Assembly: GCA_965203735.1 (NCBI GenBank)
Contig: OZ241909.1
Location: 1-64,000, forward strand
Direction of reading: 5' to 3'
Length of the DNA: 64,000 bases
Source: Bin55 sp965203735
Lineage (GTDB): Bacteria; Pseudomonadota; Gammaproteobacteria; Pseudomonadales; Azotimanducaceae
The notes below the pieces were generated by a model. It saw nothing but the letters and a program-made list of their open reading frames with translations, made no database searches and was not told the origin of the DNA. The position numbers were made by a program, and so were the translations under genes. Shown here piece by piece: positions 25,791 through 33,019 of this stretch (positions are counted from its first letter, which is position 1; every line of letters starts with the position of its first letter).

Positions 25791-27164
25791 TTAGATTCCT
25801 GCCAACCTTGCGGCATCGTTGTATAGAACCAATATGATCAGGCAACCCAGAATCGCAAGCCCAGCCATCGTGGCAATTTGCTGCACACGCAACGAAACCT
25901 TGCGTCGAGTGACCATCTCAATAAGTCCGTAGACGATATGTCCTCCATCCAATACCGGAATTGGTAAGAGATTGATAAGGAACAAACTGATCGAGAGCAT
26001 GGCGATCAGACGGACGTAGTATTCCCAACCACGTTGAACCACTTCACCAGCCACCCTCGCTATCGTGATGGGACCTGCAAGATTTGACGTGTCCATCTGG
26101 CCGGTGATCATCTTGGTGATGGAGGTAACCGTAAGAACTGTGAAGCTCCAAGTTTCGGACCCTGCATACACCATGCTTCCAATGATGCCCTGTCCGATTT
26201 CGCGAGACTCCACAAGAGGTTTAACACCCAGCATTCCATAGAGCGATCCGTCGTCAGCAATCACGCTGTCTGGAGTTACTTGCAAGGTGTATGTGAGTCC
26301 ATCCCGCTCGATGAGCATGGTGATTTCAGTGTTGGGGGACGCACGCACGATATCGACCAAATCTTGGAAAACACGTACCTGAATGTGGTTTATCGATAGA
26401 ACTCGATCTCCGCTTAGCAAGCCGGCTTCATTGGCCGCCGAATCCACTTGAACCCACCCAATAACCGGTAACACTCCTTGCTCAATCCCCAGTTCACCAA
26501 GAACATCGGGATCGGTGGAGGCACTCAAAAAGCTCTCTATTGGAATCTCGTGCGTACTCACACCATTGTCGGGGGTGGAAACATCGATTGACAAAGTCCC
26601 GGTGTCACCGACACGATTCAGCGCTCCTCGATACAAGTCCATCCATTGTGCGACGGGTGTCCCGTCTACAGCGACCACTTCTTCCCCGCCACGCAAACCT
26701 GCGTCGTACGCTGGTGAATCGCCATGAACCTGTCCCACAAAAGGTACGGCGACTTGAATGCCATTGAACATCACTAGCCAGAACAGCACAAAAGCTAAGA
26801 GAAGATTGGCTAGCGGTCCCGCGGCCGCAATGGCGATTTGCCGCCACGGCGCGACACAATTGAACGCTTTGTGCTCTAGATGCGCGGGAACTTCTTGCGT
26901 GCGGGTATCCAGCATCGAAATATAACCGCCAATAGGAATGGCGGATAGGGCAAACTCAACACCGTCCTTACTTGTACGGCTCCATACGACGGGTCCCAAA
27001 CCAATGGAAAATCTTTGAACCTGGACACCGAGTTTTCGAGCAACCACGTAGTGCCCTAACTCATGGGCAGTCACAAGGATTAAGAACGCTCCTATCAAAG
27101 CACTTGCGTAAATTAGGACTTGCACCGCTGATCCTTGACGGGTGTTCTCTCGAATAGTAGACAA
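25791..27164 (-). CDS. rseP: Site-2 zinc metalloprotease RseP
   Basis: 457 residues, inner-membrane intramembrane protease that cleaves anti-sigma factor RseA and leftover signal peptides. HELGH in the first transmembrane segment (TAHELGHYVVARKLGV), two PDZ domains in the middle (about 125-215 and 220-300), and the second active-site motif LPIPVLDGGH with the Asp ligand in a late transmembrane helix. The N-terminus has about 15 extra polar residues before the first helix. Between it and cdsA only 55 bases remain, where dxr would normally sit. Confidence 0.97.
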   Translation of the reverse strand: MSTIRENTRQGSAVQVLIYASALIGAFLILVTAHELGHYVVARKLGVQVQRFSIGLGPVVWSRTSKDGVEFALSAIPIGGYISMLDTRTQEVPAHLEHKAFNCVAPWRQIAIAAAGPLANLLLAFVLFWLVMFNGIQVAVPFVGQVHGDSPAYDAGLRGGEEVVAVDGTPVAQWMDLYRGALNRVGDTGTLSIDVSTPDNGVSTHEIPIESFLSASTDPDVLGELGIEQGVLPVIGWVQVDSAANEAGLLSGDRVLSINHIQVRVFQDLVDIVRASPNTEITMLIERDGLTYTLQVTPDSVIADDGSLYGMLGVKPLVESREIGQGIIGSMVYAGSETWSFTVLTVTSITKMITGQMDTSNLAGPITIARVAGEVVQRGWEYYVRLIAMLSISLFLINLLPIPVLDGGHIVYGLIEMVTRRKVSLRVQQIATMAGLAILGCLIILVLYNDAARLAGI

Positions 27165-27219
27165 TTTGGGCGCGCTCTAGTTCGCACGGACTTTCCCCAG
27201 ACGTTCGAAGGCATGGAAT

Positions 27220-28029
27220 TTACGCTAGAAGCAAGTAAACGCAGGGGGCGGCCAACAAGGCAGAATCCAATCGATCCAGCAATCCACCATGGCCAGGTAG
27301 CAGATCGCCCGAGTCCTTCATGTCCGCCACCCTTTTTAGTGCACTCTCAAACAGGTCACCCACAACGGCGAGAAACGCCACAATCAGCCATGCCCAATAA
27401 TTTGGAATGGGAAACCAACCAATGAAGATGTCCAGGACTAAACAAGCAATAAGCCCCAAAGTCACTCCTCCAATGACGCCTTCCCATGTCTTGTTTGGGC
27501 TCAGCGTACGATTGAGTTTGTGGGAGCCAAAATAGGTTCCAGCGAAGTAAGCGCCGGTGTCCACCAACCATACAACGACAAAGAGAGACAAGAGCGCAAA
27601 TCCTCCGCCGCGGAGAAACCCGCAGCAAACCATCGCTCCGACGCAAATGACCCAACCTAGAACTGCAACGACTACAGAATTAGTAAGAAGACGTTGAACC
27701 TTCGAGAACAAGACTACCGAAATGAAAGCAGGAACACTTGCGCAAACAGCAAGAATCGAAGTGGCCAGTATCGCGCCGTCCCCAAGCAGCGGAATCACGA
27801 TTGCCATTGCAGTTCCGATTCCGGCATAGAAGAGCTTCACGATGTTGGATTGAATGTGGGCTACAGCCGCCCACTCGAACAGCAATCCGAAGCAAACAAT
27901 GCACAACAGACCGTAGATGATGGGTTGGTCAACCCACCAAATAATTGCTCCGACAGCAGGAATGAGAACCGCGGCTGTTATTAGCCTCGGAACGAGAGCT
28001 TTGGGGATCTTAATTTGTGGCCTGGGCAA
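27220..28029 (-). CDS. cdsA: Phosphatidate cytidylyltransferase CdsA
   Basis: 269 residues with about eight transmembrane segments. Makes CDP-diacylglycerol from phosphatidate and CTP, the branch point for membrane phospholipids. Signature VDTGAYFAGTYFGSHKLNRTLSPNKTWEG and the C-terminal motif ALKRVADMKDSGDLLPGHGGLLDRLDS define the family. It overlaps the end of uppS by 20 bases. Its CTP comes from PyrG and its phosphatidate from the pathway begun by PlsB, both also encoded in this window. Confidence 0.97.
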   Translation of the reverse strand: MPRPQIKIPKALVPRLITAAVLIPAVGAIIWWVDQPIIYGLLCIVCFGLLFEWAAVAHIQSNIVKLFYAGIGTAMAIVIPLLGDGAILATSILAVCASVPAFISVVLFSKVQRLLTNSVVVAVLGWVICVGAMVCCGFLRGGGFALLSLFVVVWLVDTGAYFAGTYFGSHKLNRTLSPNKTWEGVIGGVTLGLIACLVLDIFIGWFPIPNYWAWLIVAFLAVVGDLFESALKRVADMKDSGDLLPGHGGLLDRLDSALLAAPCVYLLLA

Positions 28030-28807
28030 GTGTCTTTGATCGACGTGCGCCGAATCGACGTTTTCGCTGTGTGTAATCGTAGAGTGCCTCGATCAGTTCG
28101 TCCTTGCCAAAGTCTGGCCAGTACGTATCCGTGAAGTAAAACTCGGTGTAAGCCATATCCCAGAGCATGAAATTGCTCAAACGCTGGTCGCCTCCGGTGC
28201 GAATGCAAAAATCGGGACTGGGGATTCCGGCGGTCGAGAGGTACTGTTCAAAACTGTCTTCATCCAACTCTCCCAAATCCAACTCGCCCTTTGAAACATG
28301 TACCGCGACTTTCTTTGCGGCTTGTACCAAATCCCACCGACCTCCATAACTCAAAGCGATGACTAGCTTCAAAGTGGAGTTGTTCTCGGTAAGTTTCTCG
28401 CTGTCGAGCATCATTTCCTGCAAATCACTGGGAAACCGAAATCTGTCACCGATGAAGATCAATTGAGCATCGCGCTCGTTCAAGGCTTCCACATCGCGAT
28501 TGAGAGTTTCTCGTACAAGAGTCATCAGAAGTTCGACTTCACGTGGTGGCCGAGACCAATTTTCGGTGCTAAATGCGAATAGAGTTACACATTGAACACC
28601 TGCGTCAGCACAAGCTTCAACGACCGGTCGAACGTTGCGCGCTCCAGCCCTATGGCCCAAAGCACCCGGTACACGATTCTGGTGTGCCCAACGATGGTTG
28701 CCGTCCATGATTATCGCAACATGTCGAGGAACGGCATCTGCTATTTCAATGCGGTCTTGGTTGGGGTGCAAATCTAGCACGATGTTAGCTTCACCCCACA
28801 AATCCAC
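28010..28807 (-). CDS. uppS: Undecaprenyl diphosphate synthase
   Basis: 265 residues; cis-prenyltransferase that builds the C55 carrier for peptidoglycan and O-antigen from farnesyl-PP and isopentenyl-PP. Motifs: HVAIIMDGNHRWA, TLFAFSTENWSRP, SYGGRWD and IRTGGDQRLSNFMLWDMAYTEFYF; the family mostly has Glu where this has Asp in GGDQR. It shows the cell needs isoprenoids although dxr, ispD and ispF are absent from the neighbourhood. 18 bases separate it from frr. Confidence 0.97.
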   Translation of the reverse strand: MDLWGEANIVLDLHPNQDRIEIADAVPRHVAIIMDGNHRWAHQNRVPGALGHRAGARNVRPVVEACADAGVQCVTLFAFSTENWSRPPREVELLMTLVRETLNRDVEALNERDAQLIFIGDRFRFPSDLQEMMLDSEKLTENNSTLKLVIALSYGGRWDLVQAAKKVAVHVSKGELDLGELDEDSFEQYLSTAGIPSPDFCIRTGGDQRLSNFMLWDMAYTEFYFTDTYWPDFGKDELIEALYDYTQRKRRFGARRSKTLAQATN

Positions 28808-28825
28808 GACAAGCCGACATGGCAG

Positions 28826-29383
28826 TCAAAAATCAAGTAAGTCCTTTTCCTTGATCGCGAGTTCGTTATCGATCGAATTGACTTTGTTGTCTGTAATTTC
28901 CTGCAATTCTCGTTCCGCTTGATGTGCTTCATCTTCGGTTGCAAGTTTTTCGTTCATGAGTTCCCTTACATCGTGTATGGCATCTCGTCGAATGTTTCGG
29001 ACAGCAATTCGAGCATGCTCCGCTTCGGATCGCGCATGTCGAATCAGATCTCTACGATTTTCCTCCGTCAATGGCGGTAAAGGTAGGCGGATCACTTCCC
29101 CATTGCTTGTTGGAGTGAGCCCCAAATCACTGCCCTGAATTGCGCGCTCGATATCGACGAGCGTCGATTTTTCCCACGGAGAAACTACAAGTGTGCGACC
29201 TTCCTCAACAGTGATGGATGCAACCTGCTTCACAGGAACCTTAGTACCGAAGTATTCGACCGAAACGGTATCGAGCAATGCAGGATTGGCTCGACCGGTT
29301 CGTATACGAGCAAACGCGGCGTTCAACGCATTGAGCGTTTTGTCCATTCGCGTGCCGGCATCGTCTTTGATTTCGTCGATCAT
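28826..29383 (-). CDS. frr: Ribosome recycling factor
   Basis: 185 residues; with EF-G splits post-termination ribosomes. The family-type start is MIDEIKDDAGTRMDK at 29383; the frame is open nine codons further but would then overlap pyrH. Conserved features: RTGRANPALLD, VEYFGTKVPVKQVASITVEEGRTLVV, PLPPLTEENRRDLIRHAR and the C-terminal helix. Placed between pyrH and uppS as in most gammaproteobacteria. Confidence 0.98.
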   Translation of the reverse strand: MIDEIKDDAGTRMDKTLNALNAAFARIRTGRANPALLDTVSVEYFGTKVPVKQVASITVEEGRTLVVSPWEKSTLVDIERAIQGSDLGLTPTSNGEVIRLPLPPLTEENRRDLIRHARSEAEHARIAVRNIRRDAIHDVRELMNEKLATEDEAHQAERELQEITDNKVNSIDNELAIKEKDLLDF

Positions 29384-29388
29384 GTCTA

Positions 29389-30120
29389 CTAACTCCAATC
29401 GGAGTTGCAAATTAGAGTGCCTACATTCGCACCTTTCACAATCTTAGTCAATGCGTCGGGCGAATTGAGGTTATAAACAATTATCGGCATTTGGTTTTCC
29501 CGACACAATGCGAACGCAGCAAGATCCATTACTTTTAGGTCTCGCTGTATTACTTCTTCAAATGTCAGATTCTCGAATCTACGTGCTTCCGTGTTAGTTT
29601 TCGGATCGTCCTCGTAGACTCCATCGACGTGAGTGGCCTTCAATACGACATCTGAAGAGAGTTCTATTGCACGCAACGCCGCAGCTGTGTCTGTTGTAAA
29701 TAACGGATTCCCCGTACCGCCGGCGCAAACAACAACGTTGCCTTGCTCTAGTTCCGCCATAGCACGATGGCGAGAAAAACCCAGAGTTACTCCGTTGATC
29801 GCGTGTGGAGTGAAGAGAATAGATTGAACATTCATGCTTGCCAGTGCATCGCGCAAAACAAGCGCGTTCATCACAGTCGCAAGCATTCCGATCTGGTCCG
29901 CCGAAAGCGGATTGATGCCTATGTCCTGGGCTTCAACGGTCAGGTCGCGACCGCGGAATACATTGCCCCCTCCGGGAACAATCGACATTCCAATGCCTAG
30001 TCTGGATAGTTCGCCGATTTGGGTCGCCAAGAGAGAAACAATACCCGCATCAATTAACCCGCTCTCGGGTGTGCTAAATGCTTCTCCCGAAAGTTTTAGT
30101 GTGATGCGTCGGTACTTCAT
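29389..30120 (-). CDS. pyrH: Uridylate kinase
   Basis: 243 residues; phosphorylates UMP to UDP, of the amino-acid-kinase fold. Motifs: LKLSGEAFS at the start, VPGGGNVFRGRD, ADQIGMLATVMNALVLRDAL, GFSRHRAMAELEQGNVVVCAGGTGNPLFTTDTAA and ATHVDGVYEDDPK. Supplies pyrimidine nucleotides upstream of PyrG. The pair tsf-pyrH has a 52-base gap with no feature I can identify. Confidence 0.98.
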   Translation of the reverse strand: MKYRRITLKLSGEAFSTPESGLIDAGIVSLLATQIGELSRLGIGMSIVPGGGNVFRGRDLTVEAQDIGINPLSADQIGMLATVMNALVLRDALASMNVQSILFTPHAINGVTLGFSRHRAMAELEQGNVVVCAGGTGNPLFTTDTAAALRAIELSSDVVLKATHVDGVYEDDPKTNTEARRFENLTFEEVIQRDLKVMDLAAFALCRENQMPIIVYNLNSPDALTKIVKGANVGTLICNSDWS

Positions 30121-30172
30121 TCTTCGGACTTACAACGGCATATGAGGAAGTCCCGAAGACACTAAGCAATTT

Positions 30173-30970
30173 CTATGCAATACCTTCGCCGACCTGGTAT
30201 CGCACAAACTTGCGACACTCCGTTCCACTTGCTGCAAGCAGCGCTCCGACCCGTTGATCCCGATCCCAGATGTACTGTTGTTCGTTCAAACAAGACTCCG
30301 CTTTGAATTTCGCCAACTTGCCGCGGACGATGTTCTCCACAATGCGGTCGGGTTTGCCCGTTTCCTTAGCTTGAGTCGTGAAAATCTCCGTCTCGCGATC
30401 AATCACATCCTGAGGAAGCTCATCCGCGTTCACAACCAGTGGGTTCTCCGCAGTCACATGCATGGCGACATTCTTGTTCAATTCCCCAGCATCACCGCTC
30501 AATTCCACAATTGCACCTACCGTTCCCGTAGCGTGAAGGTAACCAGCCACCACGCCGCCGGAAGAAATTAAACGCTCAGCTCGTCGTATCGAGATGTTTT
30601 CGCCAATAGCCGAAATCAATTCGTTTCTGTCTTTCTCCAATGCATTGATTGCTTCTGGTCCATCTGCAATTACGGCATCTACAGCCCGTTCACAAAACTG
30701 AACGAATCGTTCATTGCGAGCGGCGAAATCGGTTTCGGAATTCACCTCGACAATCGCACCCGCTGAACCATCGTCCGAGATTTTCAATGCCAGTCGCCCC
30801 TCTGAAGCATCACGATCCGCACGCTTTGCGGCCTTAACAGCACTTTGCTTTCGCAGTACGTCCAGTGCTGATTCAATGTCCCAATTGGCTTCTTCCAGTG
30901 CCTTCTTGCAGTCGCCGAACCCAACGCCGGTTCGCTCTCGAACTTCCTTGATCTTTGCTACATCAACCAT
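30173..30970 (-). CDS. tsf: Elongation factor Ts
   Basis: 265 residues; nucleotide exchange factor for EF-Tu. N-terminal UBA-like domain MVDVAKIKEVRERTGVGFGDCKKALEEANWD, then the family motif EVNSETDFAARN and the core domain MHVTAENPLVV. I use the ATG at 30970, with GGAGAG eleven bases upstream, instead of a TTG three codons earlier. Cotranscribed with rpsB, 38 bases upstream. Confidence 0.97.
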   Translation of the reverse strand: MVDVAKIKEVRERTGVGFGDCKKALEEANWDIESALDVLRKQSAVKAAKRADRDASEGRLALKISDDGSAGAIVEVNSETDFAARNERFVQFCERAVDAVIADGPEAINALEKDRNELISAIGENISIRRAERLISSGGVVAGYLHATGTVGAIVELSGDAGELNKNVAMHVTAENPLVVNADELPQDVIDRETEIFTTQAKETGKPDRIVENIVRGKLAKFKAESCLNEQQYIWDRDQRVGALLAASGTECRKFVRYQVGEGIA

Positions 30971-31008
30971 GGCAGGCAATTCTCTCCGTCAATCTAAAGT
31001 CAAACAGA

Positions 31009-31887
31009 CTATTCGGTGTCGTCCGTGGAATTCTCTTCGTCAGTGCCTGCTTCCGGCTCTGCTGAGTCATCCGAGATTTCCGAATCGGATTCGATCTCCG
31101 GTGTCGGATCAGCATTGGCTTGAACATCTTCTGATTCAACTTGGTCTGCGACCCTCTCCTTCTGTTTGCGTTCTTCAAACTCTTCGATGGTGATTCCACC
31201 CTGAGCAATGTTCTTTCCTACAAGCACTTCATCGGCAACCGCAGTGACATAGAGTCGCACGGCGCGAATCGCATCGTCGTTACCAGGGATGATCCAGTCG
31301 ACTCCGCGTGGGTCACTATTGGTATCCACAACTCCAATTACTGGAATCCCAAGCTTGTTGGCCTCCACAACTGCAATGCGTTCGTGCATGACATCCACCA
31401 CGAACAGAGCGTCTGGAAGACTTCCCATGTCCTTGATACCACCAAGACCCTTCTCGAGCCGATCCATCATTCTTCGTTTTTGCAACGCCTCTTTTTTGGT
31501 GAGCAAATCGAAAGTGCCCTTTTCTTCCTGTTCCTCGAGCTCTTTCAGTTTTCTGATGGATTGTCGTATCGTCTTGTAGTTAGTGAGCATTCCACCCAAC
31601 CAACGTTGGTCTACGAAAGGCATCCCAACTCGTTGGGCTTGCTCCCTGATAACACGCTGGGCAGCCCGTTTAGTACCCACGAAGAGTATTTTTTGGTTCT
31701 GCGCCGCGATGCGACGGACTGCAGTGAGCGCGTCGTCCAATGCTTCGGCGGTACGCTCGAGGTGAATGATGTGAACGTGGTTTCTGACACCGAAAATGAA
31801 GGGTGCCATTTTCGGATTCCAGTAGCGAGCCTGATGGCCGAAGTGAACTCCGGCTGCGAGCATGTCGCGCATGCCAATTTCGCTCAT
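31009..31887 (-). CDS. rpsB: 30S ribosomal protein S2
   Basis: 292 residues from the ATG at 31887, preceded by GGAGAC. Family core: MRDMLAAGVHFGHQARYWNPKMAPFIFG, VGTKRAAQRVI, QRWLGGMLTNYKTIRQSI and GIPVIGVVDTNSDP. After about residue 225 a long acidic Ser/Glu/Asp-rich tail (VESEDVQANADPTPEIESDSEISDD and on) extends beyond the E. coli length. The frame is open upstream to 32001 but that part is leader. First gene of the rpsB-tsf operon. Confidence 0.97.
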   Translation of the reverse strand: MSEIGMRDMLAAGVHFGHQARYWNPKMAPFIFGVRNHVHIIHLERTAEALDDALTAVRRIAAQNQKILFVGTKRAAQRVIREQAQRVGMPFVDQRWLGGMLTNYKTIRQSIRKLKELEEQEEKGTFDLLTKKEALQKRRMMDRLEKGLGGIKDMGSLPDALFVVDVMHERIAVVEANKLGIPVIGVVDTNSDPRGVDWIIPGNDDAIRAVRLYVTAVADEVLVGKNIAQGGITIEEFEERKQKERVADQVESEDVQANADPTPEIESDSEISDDSAEPEAGTDEENSTDDTE

Positions 31888-32057
31888 AGCAAGTGTCTCC
31901 GGGTTGTGATGCGCCAAAGCGCTTTGATGTGTGACCAGGCGTTGAATTCGTTCCGTTCGATGCTGAACTGGGAACCACCCGTGAAACGCCCTGAAGCTCA
32001 CACGTCTACTCTTCCGGATTAGCTCGGTTCGAACTATTCCGGTGTTTCTGCGCGTCG
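31888..32057 (-). promoter_or_regulatory. Long 5' leader of rpsB
   Basis: About 170 bases separate the predicted promoter from the rpsB ATG. In gammaproteobacteria this leader carries the S2 autoregulatory element. I see a small perfect hairpin GCGC-TTTG-GCGC near 31912-31923 and the GGAG ribosome-binding site, but I cannot confirm the known S2 leader fold by eye. The rest of the 304-base map/rpsB gap holds no other feature I can support. Confidence 0.3.
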
Positions 32058-32084
32058 ATTATATCGGCGAGACCAAGATGTCAG
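32058..32084 (-). promoter_or_regulatory. Candidate promoter of rpsB-tsf
   Basis: Minus strand: CTGACA (32084-32079), a 15-base spacer and a perfect TATAAT (32063-32058). The hexamers are close to consensus; the spacer is slightly short. It lies in the divergent gap between map and rpsB, with a leader of about 170 bases. Confidence 0.5.
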
Positions 32085-32191
32085 TTAGAATCCACGTTTC
32101 GCGGCTCGTTGCAGCCGGTCTAAGCAGCTTGATAAGATTCACGCAGGTTCGATAGCTGTGCGATCTGAAGTCGGCTACTAGCAATCCCCAA

Positions 32192-33019
32192 TTGACAAAC
32201 TCCGTTCGAAAAGTTTTGGAAGAGCCTCCGATACTTAATGAGCAAGACATAGCGAATATGCGCCATGTCGGCAAGCTCGCAGCGATGGTCCTCGAGATGA
32301 TCGGTGAACATATACATCCGGGAGTTTCTACGGACGAACTCGATCAGAAGTGTCACACATTCATGACGGAAGAACTCGATTGCACGCCCGCACCCCTCAA
32401 TTACACCAACTCTGAGTCTCAGCCCCCGTTTCCAAAGTCCACCTGTACGTCTGTTAACAACGTCGTGTGTCACGGGATTCCTTCCAATTCGAAAGTCCTT
32501 AGAAAGGGAGACATCCTCAATATCGACGTCACGCTCATCAAGAACGGATTTCATGGAGACACCAGCAAGATGTTTTTCGTTGGCGAACCCTCGGTATTGG
32601 CTCGGCGATTGGTCGAAATAACTCAGGAATGCATGTACCGAGGGATTGATACCGTCAAGCCAGGAAGCACACTTGGAGACATCGGCTACGCAATACAGAA
32701 ATTTGCTGAATCCAATCGCTTCTCTGTCGTTCGTGAATTCTGCGGCCACGGAATTGGCAAAGTATTTCACGATGCACCACAAGTTCTACACTATGGAGAA
32801 CCAAATACCGGTTTGGTTCTCAAGGAAGGCATGGCGTTTACCATCGAACCGATGATCAACGCAGGAAAACGCTTCGTTCGTATCCTGCCGGATCGTTGGA
32901 CTGTGGTTACAAGGGATCGCAAGTTATCAGCCCAATGGGAGCACACAATTCTTGTAACCGAATCAGGCCGTGAAATTTTGACACTACGCGATGAAGAGTC
33001 CCATCCAAGAGTCGCCTAG
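32192..33019 (+). CDS. map: Type I methionine aminopeptidase
   Basis: 275 residues; removes initiator Met from nascent proteins. Metal ligands fit MetAP: Asp in LNIDVTLIKNGFHGDTSKMF, His in FCGHGIGKVFHDAPQVLHYG, Glu in FTIEPMINAG and Glu in QWEHTILVT. A short insertion before PKSTCTSVNNVVCHGIP distinguishes it from E. coli. The start is uncertain: TTG at 32192 is the first in frame, TTG at 32213 would give the E. coli length, and neither has a strong Shine-Dalgarno sequence. Divergent from rpsB and followed by glnD, the conserved arrangement. Confidence 0.95.
   Translation: MTNSVRKVLEEPPILNEQDIANMRHVGKLAAMVLEMIGEHIHPGVSTDELDQKCHTFMTEELDCTPAPLNYTNSESQPPFPKSTCTSVNNVVCHGIPSNSKVLRKGDILNIDVTLIKNGFHGDTSKMFFVGEPSVLARRLVEITQECMYRGIDTVKPGSTLGDIGYAIQKFAESNRFSVVREFCGHGIGKVFHDAPQVLHYGEPNTGLVLKEGMAFTIEPMINAGKRFVRILPDRWTVVTRDRKLSAQWEHTILVTESGREILTLRDEESHPRVA

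Noticed and set aside
32120..32782. Minus-strand frame of 220 codons
   Set aside because: Exactly antisense to map, which is a certain gene; no family likeness.
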